This document shows, one piece after another, positions 33,707-43,246 of a stretch of 54,871 bases of DNA (positions are counted from its first letter, which is position 1; each line of letters opens with the position of its first letter). Below the pieces are notes generated by a model. It did no database searches and was not told the DNA's origin. It saw nothing but the letters and a program-made list of their open reading frames with translations. A program made the translations under genes and the position numbers. This DNA comes from Bacillota bacterium (GTDB lineage Bacteria; Bacillota; Dehalobacteriia; UBA4068; UBA4997): the NCBI GenBank assembly GCA_021771915.1, contig JAETNY010000014.1, forward strand, positions 1 through 54,871, written 5' to 3'.

Positions 33707-34981
33707 CTATTTTTCGGTCAGCAATTTTTCCACGCTGGCCAGTTTCACGCATAAGCAAAACAACTCCGCAGCCTGCCGTAGGTCTTCCAATGACGGCATG
33801 GAGGGCGCTATGCGAATATTTTTATCTTCCTTATCAATACCATGAGGATAAGTTGCGCCGGCGCCGGTCAATTCCACACCGGCCTCTTTACACATAGCAA
33901 CCACTTTTTTAGCCAAACCGGGCCAGGTATTGAAAGACATAAAATAACCGCCCTGGGGATTTGTCCATTCAGCACAACCCAAATCGCCCAGTTCCCTTTG
34001 TAGTGTATCGGCCACCATTGCAAACTTGGGCTGTAAAATAGCCGCATGTTTTGCCATATGCGCCAGCAAACCATCTATATTGCCAAAAAACTTAATATGC
34101 CGCAGCTGGTTCAGCTTATCATAGCCAATCGTCTGGGAAGCCATCAGCTTTTTAACATAATTAACAGTTTGCTCTCCAGCAGCAAAAGCCGCCAAGCCCG
34201 CACCGGGGAAAGTAATTTTTGACGTTGAACCAAAGATAAATGGACGCTCCGGATTACCAGCCGCCGCACACTCCGCCAGAAAGTCCAAAATCTGCGCCGG
34301 TTTATCCATATCAAGATGATGCACACAATAAGCGTTATCCCAAAATACGCGGAAGTCATCAGCGGCCGTAGGCATTGCCGCCAGGCGGCGCACGGTTTCA
34401 TCGCTGTATACATACCCCTGCGGATTGGAATATTTCGGGACGCACCAAATGCCTTTAATCTGCGCATCAGAAGCCACCAATGACTCAACCGTTGCCATAT
34501 CCGGGCCGTTTTCGGTCATTGGTACCTCAATCAACTCAAAACCAAAGGCCTCGGTTACGCCAAAGTGGCGGTCATAACCAGGCACTGGGCATAAAAATTT
34601 AATTTTGCCCTGGTCTTTCCAAGGCGTACTGTCCGGCAAAACACCAAAAACATACGCACGCATAACCGTATCATACATAATGTTCAAGCTGGAATTACCA
34701 AAAACTATCACGTTTTCTTCCGGCACAGACATAAAGGCCGCCATAAAGGTCTTAGCCTCCGGCAGACCATCCAACACGCCGTAATTGCGTGCGTCTGTCC
34801 CGTCAGCAGCCCGGGTTTCTTTAATATCCAACATCGGCATCGCCAAATCAAGCTGTTCCTGACATGGCTTACCGCGCGACATATTAAGTTTTAACCCCAT
34901 CTTCTGGTAATCCGCATACTGCTTTTGCAGGTCTGTTTTCAAGGCCTGCAACTGAGCAGTGTCCATCTCTTTGAGCTGCAA
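33707..34981 (-). CDS. Aspartate aminotransferase, subgroup Ic type
   Basis: A 424-residue PLP enzyme of the Asp_aminotransf (class Ic) family. The N-terminal MGLKLNMSRGKPCQEQLDLA, NYGVLDGLPEAK, NVIVFGNSSLNIMYDTV, CPVPGYDRHFGVTEAFG and the PLP-lysine region FGSTSKITFPGAGLAAF are characteristic. It should transfer the amino group between glutamate and a dicarboxylic or broad acceptor. The C-terminal GATYPHG segment with NIRIAPSMPS carries the substrate arginine. Monocistronic. Confidence 0.92.
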   Translation of the reverse strand: MQLKEMDTAQLQALKTDLQKQYADYQKMGLKLNMSRGKPCQEQLDLAMPMLDIKETRAADGTDARNYGVLDGLPEAKTFMAAFMSVPEENVIVFGNSSLNIMYDTVMRAYVFGVLPDSTPWKDQGKIKFLCPVPGYDRHFGVTEAFGFELIEVPMTENGPDMATVESLVASDAQIKGIWCVPKYSNPQGYVYSDETVRRLAAMPTAADDFRVFWDNAYCVHHLDMDKPAQILDFLAECAAAGNPERPFIFGSTSKITFPGAGLAAFAAGEQTVNYVKKLMASQTIGYDKLNQLRHIKFFGNIDGLLAHMAKHAAILQPKFAMVADTLQRELGDLGCAEWTNPQGGYFMSFNTWPGLAKKVVAMCKEAGVELTGAGATYPHGIDKEDKNIRIAPSMPSLEDLRQAAELFCLCVKLASVEKLLTEK

Positions 34982-35099
34982 AAAACCACCTCCTACACTT
35001 ATTTACATAGTCTACCTATGGCTAATTATAATACAATCTATCTAAATTGGCAATATTTTTTAGCTAAATTTTTTTCAAATAGGAGAGTTTTTTAAGTTT

Positions 35100-35942
35100 T
35101 TATTTTTGCGGCTCCGGTAATTCGTCTAAAGACTTAAAAGTATAGCCCATATCCTCCCATTTTGTCAAAAGTTCATCTAAAATATCGGCATTGGTGGCAG
35201 ATGTACTATGCAGCAAAACAATCGCGCCCGGGTGCACCCTCGGCAGCAGCTTATCAAAAGCCTCCTGCTTGCTGGGCTGGTCATTTTCATACCAATCCAC
35301 ATAAGCCAGACTCCAAAAAACGGTTTTATAACCCAACTGCTGCGCTTGCTGCAAATTATCTTCACTATATTTACCCTGGGGCGGCCGATAAAATTTCGGC
35401 ATTTCCTGGCCAATTAAATCCTGATAGGCCTGCTCCACCGCCGCCAATTCCGCCTGAAAGGCCGCTTGCTCACTAATAGCTGACATATCTGGGTGCGTGT
35501 TGGTATGATTGCCCACGATATGCCCCTCCGCCACCATACGCTGCACCAAATCAGCATGGTCACGAATATAGCTGCCCACCAGAAAAAAAGCGGCCGGCGC
35601 CTGATGCTGCTGTAAAACGTCTAAAATGCGACCGGTGCAGCCATTTTCAAAGCCGGCGTCAAAAGTCAGATAAATGACCGGCTGGCTGCAATCCCCCACA
35701 TAATAAGCGTCATACTGCTGCAAATAGTCCTGCGCAGCATTGCCCACCGGCGTTTTGCCCGGCTCCGGGAAACTTAAACCCCAGTTAACGGCACTGCTGC
35801 TGGCCCGCACCGTCTGCTTCTCCGCCCAATCTGGCAAAACGCTAACCAGACCAAGCAACAGCAAAAAGCAAACCGCCGAAAAAGCAATCTCCCGACGCCG
35901 GCTGCGCGCAAATCCGCTTTGATTTAATCTCATATTTCTCAC
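35100..35942 (-). CDS. Polysaccharide deacetylase, PdaA-like (spore cortex muramic lactam)
   Basis: A 280-residue exported deacetylase. A single N-terminal helix (about 20-38) anchors it outside the membrane. The NodB domain shows VIYLTFDAGFENG (catalytic Asp), HIVGNHTNTHPDMS (metal His pair), FYRPPQGKYSEDN and AIVLLHSTSA. The N-terminal WGLSFPEPGKTP-GNA and YDAYYVGD segments are those of PdaA, which makes muramic delta-lactam in spore cortex. The start may be the GTG at 35942 or the ATG at 35933 (GGTGAG upstream). Confidence 0.87.
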   Translation of the reverse strand: MRNMRLNQSGFARSRRREIAFSAVCFLLLLGLVSVLPDWAEKQTVRASSSAVNWGLSFPEPGKTPVGNAAQDYLQQYDAYYVGDCSQPVIYLTFDAGFENGCTGRILDVLQQHQAPAAFFLVGSYIRDHADLVQRMVAEGHIVGNHTNTHPDMSAISEQAAFQAELAAVEQAYQDLIGQEMPKFYRPPQGKYSEDNLQQAQQLGYKTVFWSLAYVDWYENDQPSKQEAFDKLLPRVHPGAIVLLHSTSATNADILDELLTKWEDMGYTFKSLDELPEPQK

Positions 35943-36013
35943 CAGCTTTCCATGTTTTTTCTAAAAACATATGTCAGCCGGCAAATAAAAATGCCATTAA
36001 TCAGGCTAATTTT

Positions 36014-36922
36014 TTAACTGTTCTGCAAATAATTACGCAAATTCTGCATTACAACCTTAAACATCATCTCTCGGTTGCTCTCCGCAAAAAAAGAATTATG
36101 CGGCGTTATCACCACATTAGGCATGTCCCAAAGCGGACTATCCTCTGCCAAAGGCTCATGCGCAAACACGTCCAAAACCGCGCCCTGCAAATGACCGCTC
36201 TGCAAAGCCGCCACCAGCGCCTCCTCGTCCACAACCGCACCGCGCGCCACGTTCACAAAAATTGCGCCCGGCTTCAGCTGTGCAAAACGCTCCGCATTAA
36301 ACATCTGTATGGTATCCGGTGACAACGGCAAAGACAACGCCACAATATCCGTGGAGGGCAAAATCGCCGCCAATTCTTCCTGCGGACAGATACGCTCAAA
36401 ATAGGGCGAGTCCACAGGGACAATATCCACACCCTGCACCTGACAATCAAACGCCTGCAAGCGTTTGGCCAGCGCACAACCAATACTGCCAGCGCCGATA
36501 ATGCAAACTCGCCGGCCGGCCAACTCCTGAACACCGCGCAGCCGTTGCCATTTATGCTCCTTTTGGTTCTGCCAGAACTGCGGCGCTTTCTTATAAATTT
36601 GCAGCAGACCGCCAATCGCAAATTCCGCCATCGGCACGCTATAAACACCACGCGCGTTATGCAGCAGAATACCGCGTCCGGCAATCTCGGCCAGCGGCAG
36701 GTGGTCCATACCGGCGCTGGTCAGCTGAATATATTTCAGGTTTGTAAACTGCTCAATCGGATTAGCGTTAAACAGTTCATAGCAAATCACCAATTCATAC
36801 TGCTCCGGCGCTGCCACCGGTTCCGTTTCGTCCTGCTGATAAGTAATCTCCAGCCCCAAAGCCGCAAACTGCTCTTTTTCCGCTTCGTCCAACTTCAGGC
36901 TGCCAGTTATCAAAGTTTTCAT
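36014..36922 (-). CDS. D-2-hydroxyacid dehydrogenase (NAD-binding)
   Basis: A 302-residue enzyme started at MKTLITGSLKLDEAEK, with GAGGTG 5 bases upstream; longer reading frames overlap the CDF gene and are rejected. NAD site VCIIGAGSIGCALAKRL near residue 140, catalytic Arg in VNVARGAVVDEEALV, Glu in VFAHEPLAED and His in VVITPHNSFFAES. Complete catalytic triad. Reduces or oxidises a 2-keto/hydroxy acid; substrate not defined. The CDF transporter stop is 43 bases upstream. Confidence 0.9.
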   Translation of the reverse strand: MKTLITGSLKLDEAEKEQFAALGLEITYQQDETEPVAAPEQYELVICYELFNANPIEQFTNLKYIQLTSAGMDHLPLAEIAGRGILLHNARGVYSVPMAEFAIGGLLQIYKKAPQFWQNQKEHKWQRLRGVQELAGRRVCIIGAGSIGCALAKRLQAFDCQVQGVDIVPVDSPYFERICPQEELAAILPSTDIVALSLPLSPDTIQMFNAERFAQLKPGAIFVNVARGAVVDEEALVAALQSGHLQGAVLDVFAHEPLAEDSPLWDMPNVVITPHNSFFAESNREMMFKVVMQNLRNYLQNS

Positions 36923-36965
36923 AATTTCACCTCTATTATTTTTTATAAATATGCCCACCGGGCAT

Positions 36966-37895
36966 TTATTCATCATTTGCAATCCCCACAAAATTGGGGT
37001 TAACATGAACCATGCAGTGTTTAACCTCCGGCAGGGTCTGCTCAATGTTATCATGCAAAAGCTGGGCTATGTTATGCGCCTCCACAATATTCAGGCGGCT
37101 ATCCACCCCAATTTCCACATCAACATAACTTTTGCTGCCAAAACGCCGGGTCTTTAAATCGTCCAGCGAAAGCACCCCCGGCGTATCTCGCACAACCTTG
37201 CGTATCTGCTCCACCACCGTTTCATCACAGGCATGGTCAACCATTTTATCAAAGGAATCGCTTGCAATGTCCCAAGCCACTTTCAAAATGAAACAGCAGA
37301 TAACCAACGCCGCCACCGGGTCCAAAATCGGCCAGCCCAGGCGAGCGCCCAAAATGCCCACAAAGCTGCCCACCGAAGAAAGCGCATCGGAACGATGATG
37401 CCAGGCGTCCGCCAGCAAGGCACCAGAACGGGTTTTGTTCGCCGCCGCCCGGGTATACCAATACATAGCCTCCTTAACCGCAATCGAAACCACCGCTGCC
37501 CAAAGCGCCAGCAGTCCCGGCGCTGCCAAATCGCCGTCCAGCGCCAAACTGATGTTTTTAATGCCATTCAGTCCAATACCCACGCCGGTGATAAACAGCA
37601 GCGCCGCCAGCAACAATGCCGTCACACATTCCAGCCGCTCATGACCATAAGGGTGGTTTTGGTCCTCCTCTTTGGCGGCCATACTAACGCCAAACATCAC
37701 CATTACTGAACTTATAACATCAGAAGCCGAATGAACAGCATCGGAAACCATCGCGCCGGAAGCCGCCAGCAAACCAGCCAGCAGCTTGCCAAATGAAAGC
37801 AGCGCGTTTACAATAATACTTACCCAGGAAACGCGCACCGCTATTTTCTTTATCGCGGCGCTGTCATATATCGTTTCTTGCTCATTATTTTGCAT
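36966..37895 (-). CDS. Cation diffusion facilitator (metal efflux) transporter
   Basis: A 309-residue CDF protein with six helices and a C-terminal cytosolic metal-sensing domain. Metal-site motifs: HSASDVISSV on helix 2 and HHRSDALSSVGSF on helix 5, plus PYGHERLECV in the loop between. Likely zinc, iron or manganese export. MQNNEQETIYDS is the start (37895), with GGAGG 7 bases upstream. Close spacing to the dehydrogenase suggests cotranscription. Confidence 0.93.
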   Translation of the reverse strand: MQNNEQETIYDSAAIKKIAVRVSWVSIIVNALLSFGKLLAGLLAASGAMVSDAVHSASDVISSVMVMFGVSMAAKEEDQNHPYGHERLECVTALLLAALLFITGVGIGLNGIKNISLALDGDLAAPGLLALWAAVVSIAVKEAMYWYTRAAANKTRSGALLADAWHHRSDALSSVGSFVGILGARLGWPILDPVAALVICCFILKVAWDIASDSFDKMVDHACDETVVEQIRKVVRDTPGVLSLDDLKTRRFGSKSYVDVEIGVDSRLNIVEAHNIAQLLHDNIEQTLPEVKHCMVHVNPNFVGIANDE

Positions 37896-37953
37896 TTTTG
37901 TTCCTCCAGGCAATCAACATCAAAACAAATAAGCAACAGACAAAAGTTATCGC

Positions 37954-38844
37954 TTAATTTGCATCACGCAGCAAAAGTCCGTCCAACAGGCCGGCGTCGC
38001 TGGCTATAAATTCAGCTGCGCCCAACAAATCCGCCAGCGTCAAATAAATGTTTAACCCAGCCAGAATAATATCCTCCCGGCCTTGCAGCAGCGGATACTT
38101 CTGCAAACGCTCTGCCGGCGTCAACGGCTGCAAATCCGCGCAAAGCCGCTCAATTTCCGCCCGACTAACACGCCGGCCACTGACCGCTGACCGGTCGTAA
38201 ACCTCAATCCCGGCCAACAGCGCCGCCACCAGTGTAATCGTGCCGCCCACACTGACGAAACGATAAGGCCGGTCAACCACCGGCAAAACAGTCAGCAGTT
38301 CGGCCAGCATCGGCCGTAAATTCTCCTGCGCCACCTCTCCGTTAAACAGACGCACCGCGCCCACCTTAACACTTTTACCAAAAATAGTTCCGTCCGGCTG
38401 CTGACTGATTAACTCGGTACTGCCGCCGCCAACATCAATAATCACTGGCTGCCCGTCCGCTGCACCTGTCAGCTGCTTCAAAACCGAAGCCGCACCGGTA
38501 TAGGAACAGGCGGCCTCCACGTCACCGGACAAAATTTGCAGCCGCCAACCCAGTTGCTGCCAAATTTCTTGCTGAAAATCTGCACCGTCAGACGCTTCTC
38601 TAACCGCACTGGTTGCCGCCACCACCGGCGGCTGTTTCACGCCGGCCGCCGCAATCTGCTGCTTAAACTGGCGTAATGCCTCGATAGTTTTAGCCCTGCC
38701 CTCGGAAGAAAGTCTATCCCCCACTCTGGTATTCCCCAAACGAGTGGTTAACAGCGCCTGGCTGTGTACATTAACGCTCCCGGCAACAACCTCGCCAATC
38801 AGAAGCCGCACCGTATTGCTGCCAATATCAATCGCAGCCTGCAT
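37954..38844 (-). CDS. Ppx/GppA family phosphatase
   Basis: A 296-residue protein of the actin-like ATPase fold. Phosphate motif 1 AAIDIGSNTVRLLIGEV and motif 2 VIIDVGGGSTELISQ are intact. It is the short type without a C-terminal HD domain, as found in the yab sporulation locus of Clostridia. Expected to hydrolyse polyphosphate ends or pppGpp. Start at 38844 with GAGGTG 6 bases upstream. A terminator separates it from the yabR gene. Confidence 0.92.
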   Translation of the reverse strand: MQAAIDIGSNTVRLLIGEVVAGSVNVHSQALLTTRLGNTRVGDRLSSEGRAKTIEALRQFKQQIAAAGVKQPPVVAATSAVREASDGADFQQEIWQQLGWRLQILSGDVEAACSYTGAASVLKQLTGAADGQPVIIDVGGGSTELISQQPDGTIFGKSVKVGAVRLFNGEVAQENLRPMLAELLTVLPVVDRPYRFVSVGGTITLVAALLAGIEVYDRSAVSGRRVSRAEIERLCADLQPLTPAERLQKYPLLQGREDIILAGLNIYLTLADLLGAAEFIASDAGLLDGLLLRDAN

Positions 38845-38955
38845 AATAAACACCTCTCTGTTCATTTACTGTATTTTATGGCCGAAAAACTCATGAATAT
38901 CCACATTTAAGGGCTAATTATGTAGTTATAACTAACTTTTCGGCTATATACTAAA

Positions 38956-38982
38956 ATTAAGGCACCCATAAGATGCCTTAAT
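38956..38982 (-). terminator. Terminator of the yabP-yabR operon
   Basis: ATTAAGGCA (38956-38964) pairs with TGCCTTAAT (38974-38982) across nine bases; on the minus strand it is followed by TTTTAG. It lies between the S1-domain gene and ppx/gppA. Confidence 0.6.
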
Positions 38983-39032
38983 CCTGTTTGCAAAATATTT
39001 AAGTTAAAATAATTATAAAGTTAGATAATGCT

Positions 39033-39398
39033 TTAGCGCCGGCGTCCCTCCTGATGTCTTTTCAGCTGTGTCAGTTTCTCCGTACTGTCTTTCATAAATT
39101 CGGCCAACTTATTTTCAAAACGGTCATTACGAGATTCCTGCGTTTGGGGCTGTGGTTTAGGCGTCGGCACGGCTTTTTTAATGGAAAGCCCAACCTTGCC
39201 ATTATCTGCCACATTCAAAACCTTAACCTTAACTTCGTCACCAACCTGCAAAAAATCACTAATTTCTTTCACGTAAGTGTCCGCAACCTCGGAAATATGT
39301 ACCAGGCCGGTCGTTTTTTCATCAATCTTCACAAAAGCGCCAAATTTGGTGATACCTGTAATCACGCCTTCATAAATCTCACCAACAGCAATAGACAT
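39033..39398 (-). CDS. yabR: S1 RNA-binding domain protein, YabR-like
   Basis: A 121-residue protein with a single S1 domain (residues 3-72: VGEIYEGVITGITKFGAFVK, LVHISEVADTYVKEI, VKVKVLNVADNGKVGLSIKK) and a basic tail. Position after divIC is that of yabR in the spore-former locus. Expected to bind RNA or the ribosome. GGAGG is 12 bases from the ATG, a rather long spacing. Confidence 0.88.
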   Translation of the reverse strand: MSIAVGEIYEGVITGITKFGAFVKIDEKTTGLVHISEVADTYVKEISDFLQVGDEVKVKVLNVADNGKVGLSIKKAVPTPKPQPQTQESRNDRFENKLAEFMKDSTEKLTQLKRHQEGRRR

Positions 39399-39502
39399 AC
39401 AAATAGCAATCCTCCAATAATTTTTTGTACTTTTCAATTTAACCAACAGTTTTTACTATATAAAAATATTTTACAATATTTTATAGTTAAACCCCAACCG
39501 CA

Positions 39503-39832
39503 TTAATGCAACTCTTTATCATCAAGCTGAACATGGTTCTGAAGGTCCTCATTAGTTTCCGCCGGCACAACCAGATATTCATTCGGCCGGATAAGCTTAA
39601 AACGCTGACGCGCCAGGCGTTCCATATAACTTTCATCATTCAGCAAATCCTTGGTTGCCAGAAGGTCCGTGTTTTCCTGTAACAAATCCTGATACATATT
39701 TTCATAATAGGTCTGCTTAGCCTGCAAATCCTGCAAGGTCAACCACTGCTTGGCACAGCAAAACAGCGTAAACAACAAACAAGCCGTCAAAACCACCGAG
39801 ACTACTCGAATTTTTTTCTTCTTTTTAGCCAT
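39503..39832 (-). CDS. divIC: Septum formation initiator, DivIC/FtsL-like
   Basis: A 109-residue bitopic membrane protein: basic N-terminus MAKKKKKIR, one helix (about 10-28), then a coiled coil (LTLQDLQAKQTYYENMYQDL, ENTDLL) and the C-terminal SYMERLARQRFKLIRPNEY motif of the DivIC family. It acts in the divisome with FtsL and DivIB. Start at 39832 with GGAGG 9 bases upstream. Confidence 0.9.
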   Translation of the reverse strand: MAKKKKKIRVVSVVLTACLLFTLFCCAKQWLTLQDLQAKQTYYENMYQDLLQENTDLLATKDLLNDESYMERLARQRFKLIRPNEYLVVPAETNEDLQNHVQLDDKELH

Positions 39833-39903
39833 AAAAAGCTGCCTCCAACACAATCACACACCAAAAAATAGCCCTGAATCATATAACAATTTACTTAATA
39901 TAA

Positions 39904-40464
39904 TTATATATCATCAGGCTCATCAAAATCAACCTTTTTTGCAGGTTTTTTCAGGCTTTTATGTAATTTGTGTGCCAGCCGCCGCCAGGGGCGCAGCAGG
40001 AAGCTGCCGATTTTAACCAGAATATGCCATATTTTTTGCCAAAAATGCCAAATAAACAGCGTTAACCGGAAAAAAAGTTCCACCAGCCACACCAGAGGAC
40101 TTAAAAGCAAAGCCAGCGCCCCACCAAAACAACCACCCAGCCAGACAAGCAGATGCCAAAGCCCCAGCAATAAACGCCCCAGACAGCCGAACAGCAGAGG
40201 ACTGAGCAGCCCCATATACAGGCAAACGCCAGCCGCCGTCAAGACCAGAACCGGCAGGCGTAGTTCCGCCCCATTGATATGATACAAACCAACAAAGGCC
40301 AGCCCCAGCGCAACCAGCCACCAGACAATATCCCCCAGCGCCGGCCAAAAACGGCCGCGCACCTGCCTGAACCAAACCCGATACACATCATAAAAAAAGC
40401 CCAGCCCCAAACCCAGACCCAAAGCGGCCGCCAGCTGTATGGCCTGTAATTCTGCTCTGTCCAT
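39904..40464 (-). CDS. yabQ: Spore cortex biosynthesis protein YabQ
   Basis: A 186-residue membrane protein. The N-terminus GLGLGFFYDVYRVWFRQ and the following helix DIVWWLVALGLAFVGLY are characteristic of YabQ; four to five helices follow, then a charged C-terminus. YabQ is needed for spore cortex formation. It lies directly after yabP, as usual. Confidence 0.92.
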   Translation of the reverse strand: MDRAELQAIQLAAALGLGLGLGFFYDVYRVWFRQVRGRFWPALGDIVWWLVALGLAFVGLYHINGAELRLPVLVLTAAGVCLYMGLLSPLLFGCLGRLLLGLWHLLVWLGGCFGGALALLLSPLVWLVELFFRLTLFIWHFWQKIWHILVKIGSFLLRPWRRLAHKLHKSLKKPAKKVDFDEPDDI

Positions 40465-40473
40465 CAGCGCCCC

Positions 40474-40758
40474 CTATTTCGTCAGTCGCTTGAAAAAACT
40501 GCCCTGTTTTTTCGGCTTCGGCTCCTCAAAACAAACGGAGCAAATCTCACCCTCCACCGCCAACTCCTCGTTTTCCAGCAACAGCTGCGCAATATGCAGT
40601 TCATGCCCCTTGATTACCAACGGCCCCAGATTGGTGTCCAGATTAATTTCTTCCTTATCAAAATCCTCCACCCTAAGCACGCCCTGCATCTGCAAAAAAT
40701 TGCCGTCCTTGATTAAAATACTGTTTTGCTTCTCATTATTGCCCCGGTTGTTGCTCAT
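40474..40758 (-). CDS. yabP: Sporulation protein YabP
   Basis: A 94-residue protein of the YabP/YqfC family: VLRVEDFDKEEINLDTNLGP, LVIKGHELHIAQLLLENEEL and VEGEICSVCFEEP are the conserved strands. First gene of the yabP-yabQ-divIC-yabR set. Expected in the mother cell during sporulation. Confidence 0.92.
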   Translation of the reverse strand: MSNNRGNNEKQNSILIKDGNFLQMQGVLRVEDFDKEEINLDTNLGPLVIKGHELHIAQLLLENEELAVEGEICSVCFEEPKPKKQGSFFKRLTK

Positions 40759-40962
40759 ATTATATCACTCTGCCTTCTTTAGTTTTTTATGCCTGCTAAT
40801 TTTATAATAATTATATGCAGGCGGCCGGGCTGTAATGAATATCAAGTGAAAAAATATTGTATTTATCAACCCCAAGCAGGTTTTGCCCCCAATGACAACG
40901 AATATTACAACTTAATAATAAATATGCAGATTTTGGCCAGACCAAAACCATGGTGACCTTTA

Positions 40963-42027
40963 ATGCGATTGAACTTTTTAACGATTTTGCAGACCCATGC
41001 TGCACGCTATCCGCTTATGCAGCCGCAGGATTATGCCAAACTACTCTATCAAAGCGAGTTTGGCCCTCGCCACCTGCTGGCGGCGCCTGATAATTTAAAA
41101 CAGGAATGGCAGGCGCTGTCTGACAGTTTATCCCTGCCTGATACGCAGCCAGAAGTAATTGGCGGCGGTTTTTGTCGTTTTCACTTAAACAGCAATTATC
41201 CACCGGCCGCTATATCGCTGCTTAACCAACTGTTTCAGTTAACTGCCAGCCAAAGTCAGGGCAATATAACTGGCTTGCAACAGAAAATTGAACAGCTGCA
41301 AAAACTTCCCCAGACCGCTCGTTTGCCCGATTTCCAAACCTGGCTGGCCAACTGGCGGCAGCAAGGTTATCCGCCGGCACACCACAGCGCCATTTTTCGT
41401 CAGGCCTATAAGCCGCATTACCGGGTGCTGCGCAGTGATTATGCCGGTTTTTTTCCGGCTCTTTGGGCCTGCGCCCAGCTGGCGCAAACCGCGCCAAAGA
41501 ATATTATCGCGGCGCTGGACGGCCGCTGCGGCAGTGGCAAAACCAATCTGGCTCAATTAATCAGCCAGCTTTTGCCGGCCAGCCTGTGCCGGGTGATACA
41601 CATGGACGATTTCTATTTGCCAGTTGAAAAACGCCCAACCGACTGGTTGGAGCAGCCCGGAGGCAATCTTGATTTAGCGCGCCTGCAAACCGAAGTTATC
41701 CAACCGGCAAAAGCCGGAGCGCCTATCACCTATCAGCCTTATAACTGCCAAACCGCCTCTTTACAGCCGGCACGGCAACTGCCGCCGGCCAGGCTAACCA
41801 TTATCGAGGGCAGTTACGCCCTGCACCCAACGCTGGCTCCCAATTATGACCTGAAAATTTTTCTAACCGTCAGTCCAGCCGAGCAAGCTGAACGCCTGCG
41901 AGTCAGAGAGGGCGAATATTTTCCCAACTTCGTCCGCCGTTGGATTCCGCTTGAAGAACAATACCTGCAAAAATGCAATGTCACCGCCAATGCCGACCTG
42001 ATAATAAATACAGACCAGTTATTTTAA
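40963..42027 (+). CDS. Uridine-kinase-like P-loop protein with an extra N-terminal domain
   Basis: A 354-residue two-domain protein. Residues 1-155 form a helical domain not recognised by name (ARYPLMQPQDYAKLLYQSEF, GGGFCRFHLN, HSAIFRQAYKPHYRVLRSDY). Residues 180-354 form a nucleoside-kinase-like P-loop domain: Walker A LDGRCGSGKTNLAQLI, VIHMDDFYLPVEKRP (catalytic Asp), IIEGSYALHPTL and the lid-like RLRVREGEYFPNFVRRWIP. Substrate could be uridine/cytidine, but the N-terminal domain suggests a different acceptor. It is divergent from the sporulation cluster. Confidence 0.78.
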   Translation: MRLNFLTILQTHAARYPLMQPQDYAKLLYQSEFGPRHLLAAPDNLKQEWQALSDSLSLPDTQPEVIGGGFCRFHLNSNYPPAAISLLNQLFQLTASQSQGNITGLQQKIEQLQKLPQTARLPDFQTWLANWRQQGYPPAHHSAIFRQAYKPHYRVLRSDYAGFFPALWACAQLAQTAPKNIIAALDGRCGSGKTNLAQLISQLLPASLCRVIHMDDFYLPVEKRPTDWLEQPGGNLDLARLQTEVIQPAKAGAPITYQPYNCQTASLQPARQLPPARLTIIEGSYALHPTLAPNYDLKIFLTVSPAEQAERLRVREGEYFPNFVRRWIPLEEQYLQKCNVTANADLIINTDQLF

Positions 42028-42043
42028 CTGGTCTGTATTTATT
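42003..42043. terminator. Bidirectional terminator, perfect 19-bp hairpin
   Basis: Two perfectly complementary 19-base arms (42003-42021 and 42025-42043; core CAGACCAGTT/AACTGGTCTG) enclose TTT. The stop codon of the kinase-like gene lies in the right arm. It also closes the convergent exopolysaccharide operon. Confidence 0.85.
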
Positions 42044-42051
42044 ATCTTAAA

Positions 42052-43209
42052 CTATATCAACTTTTCATATTGCGCCCAAACCTGCGGCAAAACCTGCCCC
42101 AAACTGTACTGCTCTACATTACTTTTCGCTTTAGCCGCCAGTTCCCACGTCAGCTGCGGCTGCTGCCAAAGCCGAGCAAGCTGTACCGCACAGGCCGCCG
42201 CGTCGCCATAAGGATAAAGCAGACCGCAATCAGCCAGCAAATCCGCATGCCCCTTAACATCGCTGGCTACCACCGGCAAACCGGCATACATGGCTTCCAT
42301 AATATTAAAAGGCAACCCCTCGCTGCGACTGCTGGAAACAGCCGCGTCAGCAGCCGCATACCAAAGCGGCATATTCGGCTGCTGACCGGGAAAAATTACC
42401 AACGGCCGCTCTGAGTTTGTCTGCATCAACCCCTGCTCCGCCGCCAGCCGCCGGCAATCGTCCAACAAAGCGCCCTGACCGGGCAACAACAGCACCAAAC
42501 GACCGCCAACCGGCAGATTATGCGGCTCGGCAGCCAACCGGGACAGGGCTTGCAACAGTATATGCTGGCTTTTGCGCCCAGAAAACTCCGCGGCATAAAT
42601 CAAGATAAAATCTTCAGGTCGCAAACCCAACTCCGCACGCAAACGCTGACCGTCCACCGGCTGCACCACTGCAAAACGGGCGAAATCAACCCCCACCCCA
42701 GGAATAAAATCAATCTGCCGCCCCAGATGATAGCGCTGCGCCGCCGCCAAATCCCAGCGGTTCATTGTCAGCAGCAAATCCGTGCGCCCGGCCGTCATTT
42801 TCTCCGCGCCCAACAGTAAACTGCGCTTGGCCGGAGAGGTCTGGTCATCAAAAAGATAACCATGCACCATATTTAAGACCGGCGGCCGTTTATGAATATT
42901 GGACGCTAAAGCCAGACGCGTAAAAAATGCCGCCAGCGAAGTATGCGTACTGATAAGCGCATACTGCTCGGCAGCAATTTTTTGGCGCAAAAGCCGAACA
43001 GCCTTAAAATTACCGGCCGCCAGCATTTTTTTCTCCAAAGGCAGGGTAAAAAGCTGGTCTGCTTCAGCAATCAGCGGCAGGCCGGCCGCCGCTGATGCAC
43101 CACAAGCCACATGCACTCGCCAGCCCAACTGCTTAAATTTACGCAGATATGGCAAATGAAAATTAATAATATGCGAAAAGGTTGAAGCCGTAAACAGCAC
43201 CTTGGGCAT
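42052..43209 (-). CDS. Glycosyltransferase, GT4 type
   Basis: A 385-residue GT-B fold enzyme: N-terminal acceptor domain FTASTFSHIINFHLPYLRKF and C-terminal donor domain with EGLPFNIMEAMYAGLPVVAS, the family's EX7E region. It is the last of three genes for exopolysaccharide or capsule synthesis. Donor sugar unknown. Confidence 0.9.
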   Translation of the reverse strand: MPKVLFTASTFSHIINFHLPYLRKFKQLGWRVHVACGASAAAGLPLIAEADQLFTLPLEKKMLAAGNFKAVRLLRQKIAAEQYALISTHTSLAAFFTRLALASNIHKRPPVLNMVHGYLFDDQTSPAKRSLLLGAEKMTAGRTDLLLTMNRWDLAAAQRYHLGRQIDFIPGVGVDFARFAVVQPVDGQRLRAELGLRPEDFILIYAAEFSGRKSQHILLQALSRLAAEPHNLPVGGRLVLLLPGQGALLDDCRRLAAEQGLMQTNSERPLVIFPGQQPNMPLWYAAADAAVSSSRSEGLPFNIMEAMYAGLPVVASDVKGHADLLADCGLLYPYGDAAACAVQLARLWQQPQLTWELAAKAKSNVEQYSLGQVLPQVWAQYEKLI

Positions 43210-43246
43210 GGCAAACCTCCATTTAAGCCTGAATTAAGCTATAAGC

